Assembly (NCBI GenBank): GCA_016704275.1
Contig: JADJAK010000009.1
Location: 1 to 64,000, forward strand
Reading direction: 5' to 3'
Length of the DNA: 64,000 nt
Origin: Gemmatimonadota bacterium
GTDB lineage: Bacteria; Gemmatimonadota; Gemmatimonadetes; Gemmatimonadales; GWC2-71-9
Below the pieces are notes generated by a model. That model was given only the letters and a program-made list of their open reading frames with translations, was not told the origin of the DNA and did not search any database. Positions 25,361 through 34,154 of this stretch are shown in pieces (the first letter of the stretch is position 1; every line of letters begins with the position of its first letter). The position numbers and the translations under genes are program-made.

Positions 25361-25682
25361 CATCAGTCCGTTTTCGGCGACGCGCGACGACGAGCTTGGC
25401 TCGGCGGTGCGTGCTGCGTTGGAACCGATGCATCACGAGGCGTTCGTCGCCCGCGTCCGGGCACGGATCGGCCAATCGGGACGCGCCTGGGAAGACGAGC
25501 TTGCCGGCTGGTTCTGGCAGGGCCTCGTCGCCGCGTCCCTGGCGACGGTCCTGGCCGGCTGGGGCTGGAGCCGCCCTGCAACCAATACCACGGTCGAAGC
25601 ATCGGTTGCCAGTGAGCTCCTGGACGGCAAGCAGCCTGGCGCCGACATCCTGTTGGTTGCGATGACGTCGGGGGATCGTTGA
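25353..25682 (+). CDS. Small membrane protein, probable anti-sigma factor
   Basis: 109 residues. An N-terminal cytoplasmic part of about 50 residues is followed by one membrane helix (about 52-72, FWQGLVAASLATVLAGWGW) and a short periplasmic tail. The zinc-finger (HxxxCxxC) of classic ZAS anti-sigmas is missing; HHEAF is the only His cluster. Its position directly after, and overlapping, the sigma gene supports an anti-sigma role. Confidence 0.65.
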   Translation: MSDISPFSATRDDELGSAVRAALEPMHHEAFVARVRARIGQSGRAWEDELAGWFWQGLVAASLATVLAGWGWSRPATNTTVEASVASELLDGKQPGADILLVAMTSGDR

Positions 25683-26242
25683 CCACCTCGCGCACCCGCG
25701 CGCTCACGCTGTTGATCACGGCCCTGGTGGTCGGGATCATCGTGGGCGGCACGGCCCTCACCATTGCGGTGCGCGAGGGGAAGGCCGACTTCGTCTTCCG
25801 TGGCCTGCGTGGCCCGGGCGGGCGTGGGTTCGGTGGTCGCGACGGTGGCGGGAAGCACACGGATTGGCTGACCCGGGAGCTCAATATCACGGTTGACGCG
25901 ACGGTGGCGGACAGCATCAACGCGATCTATTGCCGACGCGTCGTCGGCATCGATTCGGTGCTCGCTTCGTACCAGGAACGGAATCGCCCGATGATGGATT
26001 CCCTCTACGAGGGCATCCGTCCGGAGATCGAAGCCCGTCGCGATCAGTCACGCTCCGGCATCCGGGCACTCCTGACGCCCGACCAACGTGTGAGGTACGA
26101 CTCGATGATTGCTGTCGACGATTCCAGCCGCCGCGCCATGCGCAATTCCGGTCCACGACCGTTCCGACCGTCTGGACCCTGTTACCCAGGCACCACCGAC
26201 GGACCGACCGGACGAGGAGGAGCACCCCGTGGCTCGCGCTGA
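25679..26242 (+). CDS. Spy/CpxP-like periplasmic protein (heavy-metal sensor type)
   Basis: 187 residues from TTG 25679 (TTGA overlap). One N-terminal membrane helix (ALTLLITALVVGIIVGGTAL) is followed by a Gly/Arg-rich stretch and a helical domain containing LLTPDQRVRYD, the LTxxQ-like motif of Spy/CpxP and periplasmic heavy-metal sensors. In the sigma/anti-sigma context it may sense misfolded protein or metals. The 3' end overlaps the TolC gene by 14 bases. Confidence 0.7.
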   Translation: MTTSRTRALTLLITALVVGIIVGGTALTIAVREGKADFVFRGLRGPGGRGFGGRDGGGKHTDWLTRELNITVDATVADSINAIYCRRVVGIDSVLASYQERNRPMMDSLYEGIRPEIEARRDQSRSGIRALLTPDQRVRYDSMIAVDDSSRRAMRNSGPRPFRPSGPCYPGTTDGPTGRGGAPRGSR

Positions 26243-27557
26243 ACATCTCTTCCGCGCCGCAACTGCGGCGCTTTTGTTGACGGCTTCGGCCACCGCGCCG
26301 CTCGTGGCGCAGCAGGCCCCCGCGGCGATCACGCTCGCCGAGGCGCTTCGTCGGACGGAAGAGGTGACGCCGGGCGTCGTCTCCGGCCGCGGCTCGGTGC
26401 GCAGCGCCGAACTGGCCGTGCGTCAGGCCAAGTGGGCGTTCATTCCGCAGCTGACCTTGGTTCCGCAGGCCAACCTGCTGATGAACTCGGGGCAGCAGCG
26501 CGTCGACCCGATCACCGGTGCGGTCGTCAGCGGCAACACGACCAACCCCAGCTACGGCATGAACGTCTCGGCGTCGCTGCCGCTGTTCGACGGCTTTGCG
26601 CGCAACCACACGCTGCGCGCCGCGCGCGCCCGTGAGGATGCCGCCGATGCCAACTACACCACGTCGCGCTTCTCGGCGGCGCTGGCGGTGACCAACGCCT
26701 TCTTCGATGCCCTCGCCAACAAGGAGCTGCTGCAGGTGAGCGCGGCGGCCGTGGCACGGGCCGAAGAACAGCTGAAGGTGGCGACGGCCCGGCTTCGGTC
26801 TGGCTCTGGCCAGCGCACCGACTCGCTCACCGCCCTGGTGACGCTCGGCCAGGCCCGCCAGAACCGGTTGACGGCGCAGGCCAATCTTGCCAACGCCGAG
26901 GCCACCCTCGGCCGCCTGGTCGGCAGCGAGTCGCGGGTCGCGGCCATCGCCGATTCGGCCTTCTACCGCACACCCTCGTCCCTCGATACGACCGCGCTCC
27001 GCGGCGAGGCGATGCAGCAGGCGCCGGCGCTGGTTGCGTCAGGTGCCAACCTGCGCGCTTCCAAGGCGCAGCTCTCGCAGCAGAAGTCCGCCTACTGGCC
27101 GACGCTCAACATCTCGGCCGGCAGCAACTTCAACGCGAGCAAGACCAACGACTACACCCTCGAAGCCCGTCGCCAGCTGCAGATCGCCTTCACGATCCAG
27201 CCGTGGACGAACTACACGCGCGAGACCCAGATCGAGAACCAGTCGATCGCCGTCGACAACGCCGAAGCCACCCTCGCGGACCAGCGCCGGCAGATCTCGG
27301 CGCAGCTGACGCAGAACTTCGCGTCGCTGGCCAACGCGCAGGAAGCGATCGAGGTCGCCAAGGCTTCCGTGCAGGCCTCGGAAGAGAACGTGCGGGTGGC
27401 GGAGCAGCGCTACCGGCTCGGCGTGATGACGATCGTCGAGATGATGCAGATCCAGGAACAGCTCACGCAGGCGCAGGTCAACGAAGTGCAGGCCCGCTTC
27501 ACCTATCTGCGCACCAAGGCGCAGATCGAGTCGATCGTGGGCCGGAGGTTGCCGTAA
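26229..27557 (+). CDS. TolC-family outer-membrane efflux protein
   Basis: 442 residues from GTG 26229, chosen because GAGGAGGAG sits just upstream and a signal peptide (LLLTASATAPLVAQQ) follows. Two repeats with long alpha-helical coiled coils (ITLAEALRR start; VRVAEQRYRLGVMTIVEMM near the end) match the outer-membrane efflux family. It forms the outer-membrane channel for the adaptor, ATPase and permease encoded next. The TAATG overlap couples it to the ATPase gene. Confidence 0.85.
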   Translation: MARAEHLFRAATAALLLTASATAPLVAQQAPAAITLAEALRRTEEVTPGVVSGRGSVRSAELAVRQAKWAFIPQLTLVPQANLLMNSGQQRVDPITGAVVSGNTTNPSYGMNVSASLPLFDGFARNHTLRAARAREDAADANYTTSRFSAALAVTNAFFDALANKELLQVSAAAVARAEEQLKVATARLRSGSGQRTDSLTALVTLGQARQNRLTAQANLANAEATLGRLVGSESRVAAIADSAFYRTPSSLDTTALRGEAMQQAPALVASGANLRASKAQLSQQKSAYWPTLNISAGSNFNASKTNDYTLEARRQLQIAFTIQPWTNYTRETQIENQSIAVDNAEATLADQRRQISAQLTQNFASLANAQEAIEVAKASVQASEENVRVAEQRYRLGVMTIVEMMQIQEQLTQAQVNEVQARFTYLRTKAQIESIVGRRLP

Positions 27558-28312
27558 TGGCGAAGGACATCAGCACGACCGCCGAGCGCATGGCGATGTT
27601 GCCGGCGGACGTGCCGCGGGACGCGATCATCGTGACCCGCAACCTGCAGCGCGAGTACATCATGGGCTCGGAGCGCGTCCGGGCCCTGCAGGGCGTCGAC
27701 ATGACGATCCGGAAGAACGAGTTCGTCGCCATCATGGGGCCGTCCGGCTCCGGCAAGTCGACGATGATGAACATGATCGGCTGTCTCGACACGCCGAGCG
27801 AGGGCGAGTACTGGCTCAACGGCTACCGCGTGAGCGAGCTCGATGACGACGCGCTGGCGCGGATCCGGAACAAGGAGATCGGCTTCGTCTTCCAGACGTT
27901 CAACCTGCTGCCGCGTGCCTCGGCGCTGGCCAACGTCGAGTTGCCGATGGTCTACGCCGGCGCCTCGTCGAAGGAGCGCCGGACCCGCGCCGAAGAGGCG
28001 TTGCGTCAGGTCGGCCTGCAGGACCGCATGCACCACCGCCCGAACGAGCTCTCGGGCGGGCAGCGCCAGCGCGTGGCGATCGCCCGCGCCCTGGTGAATC
28101 GTCCGTCCATCATCCTGGCGGACGAACCGACCGGCAACCTGGACTCGGCCACGTCGGTCGAGATCATGGCGCTGTTCGAATCCCTGCACAAGCAGGGGCA
28201 GACGATCATTCTCGTGACCCACGAACCTGATATTGCCGCGCACGCCAAGCGCCAGATCGTCCTCCGGGACGGCAAGGTGGCCAGCGATGCGAGCAGCATG
28301 GAGAAGCACTAA
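27557..28312 (+). CDS. MacB-type ABC transporter ATPase
   Basis: 251 residues. Walker A GPSGSGKST at 61-69, Q-loop VFQTFNLLPR, signature LSGGQ at 165-169, Walker B ILADEPTGNLD at 186 onward and H-loop VTHEP. It has the LolD/MacB-type sequence around the Q-loop. The nucleotide-binding partner of the permease at 29815. In canonical MacB the ATPase and permease are fused; here they are separate genes with the adaptor between them. Confidence 0.95.
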   Translation: MAKDISTTAERMAMLPADVPRDAIIVTRNLQREYIMGSERVRALQGVDMTIRKNEFVAIMGPSGSGKSTMMNMIGCLDTPSEGEYWLNGYRVSELDDDALARIRNKEIGFVFQTFNLLPRASALANVELPMVYAGASSKERRTRAEEALRQVGLQDRMHHRPNELSGGQRQRVAIARALVNRPSIILADEPTGNLDSATSVEIMALFESLHKQGQTIILVTHEPDIAAHAKRQIVLRDGKVASDASSMEKH

Positions 28313-28313
28313 A

Positions 28314-29813
28314 GTGAAGCATCGCATCCGCTCCCTCGCCGTCCTCGCCCTCGTCGTGGCCACCGCCTGCAAGAAGGAAGAGCCGGCGCCGGTCTATGAG
28401 GCCGTGGCCATCGGCAAGCGCGACATCATCGTGACGGCGCAGGCCGCCGGCGCGATCAATCCCGACACGATCGTGGACGTGAAGTCGCGCGCCTCCGGCG
28501 AGATCACCGACCTCGCGGTCGAGACGGGGCAGCTCGTCCGGCGTGGCGCCCTGCTGGCGCGCGTCGATCGGCGCGTCCCGCAGAACCGGGTGTCGCAGGC
28601 GGAAGCGGCGGCGGAAGTGGCGACGGCACGGCTCCGGAACGCCGAGGCGCAGCTGCGCCGGGCCAAGGAGCTGTTCGCGTCGCGGGCGATCACCGAACAG
28701 GAACTCGAGACGACGACGCTCGACGTCGCCAACTCGAAGGCCTCGGTCATCTCGTCGACGATCGACCTCGAGAACGCCAAGATCGCCCTCGAGGACACCG
28801 AGGTGCGCGCCCCGATCAACGGGACGATCATCGCGAAGAACGTCGAGCGCGGCACCGTCATCTCGTCGCCGGTGAGCGACGTCGGCGGCGGCACCGTGCT
28901 CCTCAAGATGGCCGACCTGACGCTGGTCCAGGTCAAGACCTTCGTCGACGAGACCGACATCGGCAAGCTGCGCGTCGGGCTCGAGGCCAACGTCACGGTG
29001 GATGCGTACCCGAACCGGCCGTTCAAGGGCGAGCTGCTCAAGATCGAGCCGCAGGCCGACACGATCCAGAACGTGACGATGTTCCCGGTGCTGGTGCGGA
29101 TCGACAACAAGGACGGCTTGCTGAAGCCGGGGATGAGCGCCAACGTCCGGATCGGCGTCGGCGAGCGTCGCGACGTGATCGCGGTGCCGAACGCGGCGCT
29201 GCGCACCGAGCGTGACGTGGCCAGTGCGGCGACGGTGCTGGGGCTTGCCGAGGCGGATTTCAAGACGATGCTCGAGGCGGCCAAGGCCGCTGCGGCGCCG
29301 CCGGCCGGGACGCCGAGCCCCGATGGCGCGCTGGAACTGCAGGGCAAGGGTGGCGCGCCGACCGATGCGAAGCCGGCGGCCGACCCGAAGGCGGCTGCCA
29401 CGCCGGGTGCGGCGGGGCAGCGTGGCGGCGCGGGCGGGCAGACCGGCCGCGGTGGCGCCGGCGGGCAGATGGGTGGCCGTGGCGGGCGCGGCGGCGGCAA
29501 CAGCGATGCCTTCAGCGGCGGCACCTATATCGTCTTCGTGCAGCGCGAGGGGAAGCCGACGCCGGTGTACATCAAGACCGGATTGACGGACCTCGACTAC
29601 TCGGAAGTGAAGAGCGGGCTGAAGGAAGGCGACATGGTGCTCATGCTGCCGAGCGCCTCGCTGATCCAGGGCCAGCAGAACCTGCAGAACCGGATGAAGT
29701 CCATGAGCGGCGGCCTCCCGGGCCAGTCGAACACCACCACGCCGGCCGCTGGTGGGGCGGGCAAGGGTGGGGCGACGCCGGCGGCTGGTGGCGCGAAGCC
29801 CGGAGGGCGTTGA
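28314..29813 (+). CDS. HlyD/MacA-type efflux adaptor lipoprotein with a Gly-rich insert
   Basis: 499 residues from GTG 28314. The lipobox VATAC is followed by beta-barrel and lipoyl halves (VDVKSRASGEITDLAVETGQLV; EDTEVRAPINGTIIAKNVERG) flanking a helical hairpin (about 95-160), then a barrel and membrane-proximal domain. Residues about 330-400 are an unusual low-complexity Ala/Gly/Gln stretch (GGQTGRGGAGGQMGGRGG) inserted before the last domain, and the C-terminus ends in another Gly/Ala tail. It should bridge TolC and the permease. Confidence 0.85.
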   Translation: MKHRIRSLAVLALVVATACKKEEPAPVYEAVAIGKRDIIVTAQAAGAINPDTIVDVKSRASGEITDLAVETGQLVRRGALLARVDRRVPQNRVSQAEAAAEVATARLRNAEAQLRRAKELFASRAITEQELETTTLDVANSKASVISSTIDLENAKIALEDTEVRAPINGTIIAKNVERGTVISSPVSDVGGGTVLLKMADLTLVQVKTFVDETDIGKLRVGLEANVTVDAYPNRPFKGELLKIEPQADTIQNVTMFPVLVRIDNKDGLLKPGMSANVRIGVGERRDVIAVPNAALRTERDVASAATVLGLAEADFKTMLEAAKAAAAPPAGTPSPDGALELQGKGGAPTDAKPAADPKAAATPGAAGQRGGAGGQTGRGGAGGQMGGRGGRGGGNSDAFSGGTYIVFVQREGKPTPVYIKTGLTDLDYSEVKSGLKEGDMVLMLPSASLIQGQQNLQNRMKSMSGGLPGQSNTTTPAAGGAGKGGATPAAGGAKPGGR

Positions 29814-29814
29814 T

Positions 29815-31026
29815 ATGCTGATCGGCGAGACGATTCGAGTCGCGTTGGCCTCGATCCGGGCCAACAAGTTGCGGGCGTTGCTCACCATGCTCGGCGTGAT
29901 CATCGGCGTCGCCGCCGTCATCACCGTCGTCGCGATGGGCACCGGCGCGCAGAAGGCCGTCGAGGACAAGATCAACTCGCTCGGCGCCTCGCTGGTCCAG
30001 ATCAACGCCGGCCAGGGGATGAACCGCGGCGTCGCCACGCAGGATCGCGCGGCGCTGCTCGTGGCCGACTACGAGGCGCTGCGCCGCGACGCCACCACGC
30101 TCAGTGACGTGGTGCCGGAGCTGCAGAAGAACCAGCAGGTGCAGCTGGTGTCGACCAACATCAACACGTCCATCGTCGGCACCACGGCCAATTATCCCAA
30201 GGCGCGGAACTACACGCTGACGCACGGCCGGATGTTCACCGATGGCGATGACGCGGCGCGGCAGTTGTATGCCGTGGTCGGGTCCGACGTGCCGAAGATG
30301 CTGAACGTCAACGCCGGCGCCATCATCGGCCAGCAGATCCTGATCCGGAAGCTCCGCTTCGAGGTCATCGGCGTGCTGTCGTCGAAGGGCTCGCAGGGGT
30401 GGCAGAATCCGGACGAGCAGATCCTCATCCCGCTGAACACCGCGCGCTACCGCGTCTTCGGCACCGACCGGCTCCGCTCGATCGCCGTCGTCGTCCGCGA
30501 CAAGGTGCCGATGGAGCAGGGGATGGTCGAGGCCGAGCGGATCATGCGCCGCGAGCACAAGATCCGCCCGGGCGCCGACAACAACTTCCAGATCGTCTCG
30601 CCGAAGGAATTCCTCGCGACGCAGCAGCAGACGTCCGAGACCTTCTCGCTCCTGCTCCTCGCGATCGCCGGCGTCTCGCTGCTGGTCGGCGGCATCGGCA
30701 TCATGAACATCATGCTGGTCTCGGTCACCGAGCGCACCAAGGAAATCGGGATCCGGAAAGCCCTCGGCGCGACCAAGTTCACGATCATGGGCCAGTTCCT
30801 GATCGAGGCGCTGGTGCTCTGCCTCGCCGGCGGCCTGGTCGGAATTCTCCTCGGCTGGGGTGCCTCGTCGATCGTCTCGCAGAAGCTCGGCTGGAGCACG
30901 GTGATCTCGCCGGTCGCCGTCGGCGTCGCCTTCGCCTTCTCGGCGCTGGTCGGCCTCTTCTTCGGCCTCTGGCCGGCCCGTCGGGCGGCGAGCCTCGATC
31001 CGATTCAGGCGTTGCGGTACGAATAG
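29815..31026 (+). CDS. MacB-type ABC transporter permease
   Basis: 403 residues. A first membrane helix (LLTMLGVIIGVAAVITVVAMG) after the conserved SIRANKLRA is followed by a periplasmic MacB_PCD-like domain (about 50-270) and three C-terminal helices with GGIGIMNIMLVSVTERTKEIGIRKALGA, a hallmark of FtsX/MacB permeases. Mechanotransmission-type efflux or lipoprotein/peptide extrusion is the family role. Last gene of the sigma-led operon; a heptamer palindrome follows the stop. Confidence 0.95.
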   Translation: MLIGETIRVALASIRANKLRALLTMLGVIIGVAAVITVVAMGTGAQKAVEDKINSLGASLVQINAGQGMNRGVATQDRAALLVADYEALRRDATTLSDVVPELQKNQQVQLVSTNINTSIVGTTANYPKARNYTLTHGRMFTDGDDAARQLYAVVGSDVPKMLNVNAGAIIGQQILIRKLRFEVIGVLSSKGSQGWQNPDEQILIPLNTARYRVFGTDRLRSIAVVVRDKVPMEQGMVEAERIMRREHKIRPGADNNFQIVSPKEFLATQQQTSETFSLLLLAIAGVSLLVGGIGIMNIMLVSVTERTKEIGIRKALGATKFTIMGQFLIEALVLCLAGGLVGILLGWGASSIVSQKLGWSTVISPVAVGVAFAFSALVGLFFGLWPARRAASLDPIQALRYE

Positions 31027-31028
31027 CC

Positions 31029-31121
31029 GAGAAGCGAGAAGCGAAGCGAGGAACGAGCGGTGGCCCAGCGGAGAGATCTTCCCGCCGAGCCACGCTTCTC
31101 GCTTCTCCCTTCTCGCTTCTC
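31029..31121. repeat. Intergenic heptamer palindrome, family A, copy 2 (inverted)
   Basis: Bases 31060-31121 are the exact reverse complement of 7286-7347: the 34-base core (31060-31093) plus four right-arm 7-mers, including the same one-base variant (CCTTCTC) in the corresponding unit. The left arm keeps two intact GAGAAGC units (31029-31042) and then decays into a degenerate 17-base stretch. It lies between the permease stop and the DUF5916 start. Confidence 0.9.
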
Positions 31122-31141
31122 CCACCGCTATCTTCGCCACC

Positions 31142-33452
31142 ATGAAATTCCTCCCCATCGCCCTCGTTCTGGCCCCCGCGCTGCTCCCGGCACAGTCCCC
31201 GACCCATGCCGTGACGCCGCCGCGCGTCGTGGCCGAGGTCGTGATCGACGGGAAGACTGGACGAGGCGGTCTGGCGGCAGGCCACCCGGCTCGACGGCTT
31301 CCACCAGTTCCAGCCGGTGGATTCGCGCCCGGCGGAGGACTCGACGGTCGTGCTGGTGTGGTACTCGCCGACCGCGATCCACTTCGGCGTCCTGGCCTAC
31401 GATCGGGTCCCCGAGGGGGTGCGGGCGACCGTCTCCGACCGCGACAACATCGGCAGCGACGATCAGGTCACCGTCTTCCTCGACACCTTCAATGACCGTC
31501 GCCGTGCCTACTTCTTCGGTGTGAACCCCTACGGCATCCAGGACGACGGGGTCCGGAGCGAGGGCGGCTTCTCCACCAGCAGTGGCATGTCGGGCAGTAC
31601 CGACCGCAACCCCGACTTTCTCTGGCAGAGCAAGGGGATGAAGACGGATTTCGGCTGGGTGGCCGAGATTCGGGTCCCGTTCAAGTCGTTGCGGTGGGGG
31701 GGCGGGGAGGTGCTGACGTGGGGCCTGAACGTGCAGCGCACGACGCGCCGCACGGGGTACGACGACACCTGGACCGACGTCCGGCGAGCGAGCGCCTCCT
31801 TCCTGGCCCAGGCCGGCACGATCACCGGCATCCACGACATCACCCGCGGCGTCGTCACCGAGCTCCAGCCGACGCTCACGGCGGAACTCCCCGGGAGCCG
31901 GCTCTCGAACGGGACCTTCGATCGTGGCGACATCCGCACCGAGATCGGCGGCAACTTCCGCCTCGGCTTCACGCAGGTGACGCTCGACGGCACCATCAAT
32001 CCCGACTTCTCGCAGGTCGAGTCCGATGCGGGGCTGGTGACGATCAACGAGCGTTTCGCCCTCTTCTTCCCGGAGCGGCGGCCGTTCTTCCTCGAGGGGA
32101 TCGAGCTCTTCGCCTCGCCGAACAACCTCGTGTACACCCGCACGGTCGCGAATCCGCTCGCGGGCGGCAAGGTGACCGGGAAGTACGGCGCGTGGACGGT
32201 TGCGCACTTGACGGCGCTCGACGAATTCGGCGCCGCGCGTGATGGCAGTGCGACCGCCGACACCAAGAGCCTCGCCAACCTGACCCGCTTGCGCCGCGAT
32301 GTCGGCGACAACTCGGTGGCCGGCATCACCCTCACCAACCGCGATGAGGATGGCCACCACAATCGGGTCATCTCCGCCGACACGCGCATCGTCTTCAACA
32401 AGCTCTACTACTTCCAGGGCCAGCTCGGTGCCTCGTTCACCAAGGACGACCGCTCCGACAAGTTCCGTTCCGATCCGCTCTGGGATCTCGAGGTCGACCG
32501 CACCGGCCGCGCCTTCGGCTTCAACTACAAGATCACCGCCATCGGCAACGACTTCGAGACGTGGAGCGGCTTCGTCAATCGCACCGGCATCGCCACGGCG
32601 CGCGCCTTCAACCGCTACTCGGTCTACGGCGCGCGCGGCGCCATGATCGAGCAGGCGACCGTCTTCGGCGGGATCTCGCGGATCTACCGCTACAGCGAAC
32701 TCGGCGGCAAGGCACTCGAGGGCGGCCAGGAGCTGAACGCGTCGATGCGGCTCCGTGGCGGATGGAATCTGAGCAGCCGGGGTGAGCTGGCGTTTGTGCG
32801 CTTCGATCCTGCCGCGTATGCCAACTACACCGTCGATCGGACCACCGTCGGCCTTGGTGCGATCCCCGCGCCGTTCCCGCTCTCCTCGGGCATCTTCGAT
32901 GCCTTCGGCGCCTCCCTGTCGATCACCACGCCGACCTGGCGACTCTGGCAGGGCTCGCTGCGCGTCGAGCGCGGCACCAAGGCGATCTTCCCCGAAGCGG
33001 CCGAGGCGCGCGGAACGTCGGCCACGGCGTCGATCACCATGCGCCCGTCGCCGGCAGTGCGCGTCTTCGGGACGCTCGCGGTGCAGAAGCTCGAACGGAA
33101 GCGCGACGGCAGCGAGTTTGCGCGCACGGTGCTGCCGCGCCTCAAGGTCGAGGTGCAGCCGAACCGGTCGCTCTTCTTCCGCATGGTGGGGGAGTACCGC
33201 AGCGAACGGCAGTCGATGCTGATCGATCCCGTCTCCGGGGATCCCATCCTGATCAACGGCAGCGCCTCGCCTGCTCGGCAGACCGACCGCCTCCGCGTGG
33301 ACTGGCTCGCGTCCTACGAGCCCACGCCCGGCACCGTCGCCTTCCTCGGCTACGGCTCCACCCTCCGCGGCGACCGGCCGCTCACCTTCCGCGAGCTGGA
33401 GCGGACGGAGGATGGGTTGTTTGTGAAGGTGGCGTATTTGTTTAGAAGGTGA
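31142..33452 (+). CDS. DUF5916 outer-membrane protein with CBM9-like N-terminus, interrupted by a frameshift
   Basis: About 769 residues when joined. A signal peptide (LVLAPALLPAQ) is followed by the CBM9-like beginning VVIDGK/LDEAVWRQA; the frame breaks between the two halves. Removing the A at 31256 restores it. The body has the DUF5916 order: a carbohydrate-binding-like domain with DQVTVFLDTFNDRR, then FSQVESDAGLVTINERFALFFPERRPFFLEG, then a beta-barrel-like C-terminal half ending KVAYLFRR. The family is widespread in Bacteroidetes and Gemmatimonadota, sometimes beside metalloenzymes or TonB systems; function unknown. Confidence 0.8.
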
Positions 33453-33460
33453 ACGGCAAG

Positions 33461-33538
33461 CAGTAACCAGTAACCAGTAACCAGTAACCAGTGACCAGGG
33501 CATCGTTCCTGGTCACAGGTCACAGGTCACAGGTCACT
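33461..33538. repeat. Intergenic heptamer palindrome, family B, copy 2
   Basis: Left arm CAGTAAC four times (33461-33488), a palindromic core between GTGACCAGG and CCTGGTCAC with central ATCG and TTCC, right arm GGTCACA three times plus GGTCACT (33511-33538). The core aligns with that at 11884-11967 (GTGACC-n-G-n-GC, ATCG, TTCC, GGTCAC) and the arm types are exchanged. It lies between two convergent genes. Confidence 0.85.
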
Positions 33539-33546
33539 CGATCAGC

Positions 33547-34005
33547 TCACGACTTCGCCCGCGTCCCCGTAATCGGCTGCGGCCCACCCATCTGCACATC
33601 CAAGCCCTCGATCGCGCGCTCGACCGTTCCCTTCAGGGCATCAGTCGCGACGTCGAAGACGTAGGTGCTGATGGAGATGCGGGTCATCTCCTCGCCGTTC
33701 ATCGTCATCTTCGCTTCGCCCTTGGAGACGAAGGTGATGGCGCCCGTGGTGAGCTTGGCGGCGATCCGCTTCGCCGGCCGCGCCGGCTGCCCTTCGATCG
33801 GATCGGTCTTCAGCATGCCGATGAGCGAATCGCCGGCGACGGAGAAGACGAGGGTGCCCTTGGCCATGACTGGCGTGGCCTCGCCGTTCTCCATGCGCAT
33901 CCCGGCGGGAACGTTGACGTCCCACGTCCCGATGAGCGGATGGGACTGGGCGGCGAGGGCACCCGGGAGGAGGAGGAAGGCGGCAAGCAGCAGGGGACGA
34001 CGCAT
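33547..34005 (-). CDS. Small secreted protein of unknown function
   Basis: 152 residues from ATG 34005 (a longer in-frame reading to 34062 lacks a reason). A signal peptide ends GALAAQ. The mature part is a lipocalin-like string of short strands (HPLIGTWDVNVPAG, ATPVMAKGTLVFSVAGDSLIG, TTGAITFVSKGEAKM). The start HPLxGxWxV is common in small exported proteins of Bacteroidetes and Gemmatimonadota. No active-site motif seen. Confidence 0.65.
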   Translation of the reverse strand: MRRPLLLAAFLLLPGALAAQSHPLIGTWDVNVPAGMRMENGEATPVMAKGTLVFSVAGDSLIGMLKTDPIEGQPARPAKRIAAKLTTGAITFVSKGEAKMTMNGEEMTRISISTYVFDVATDALKGTVERAIEGLDVQMGGPQPITGTRAKS

Positions 34006-34154
34006 GGCGGGGCAGCTCCGGTCAGGGTAATGATGGGACGACTCCCCGGAAGGATGCCCCATGGGGCGCGACGGTCGCGACCCGGGGCCCCCGAGTTTGC
34101 GATACCTTTACATCACCAGCCCCCATCGCCGTCCTCCTCCAGCCCCGCGGATTC

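Noticed and set aside
31128..33503. A 791-codon minus-strand frame opposite the DUF5916 gene
   Set aside because: Low-complexity product with no domain. The fact that it is longer than the broken plus-strand frame only reflects the frameshift at 31256.
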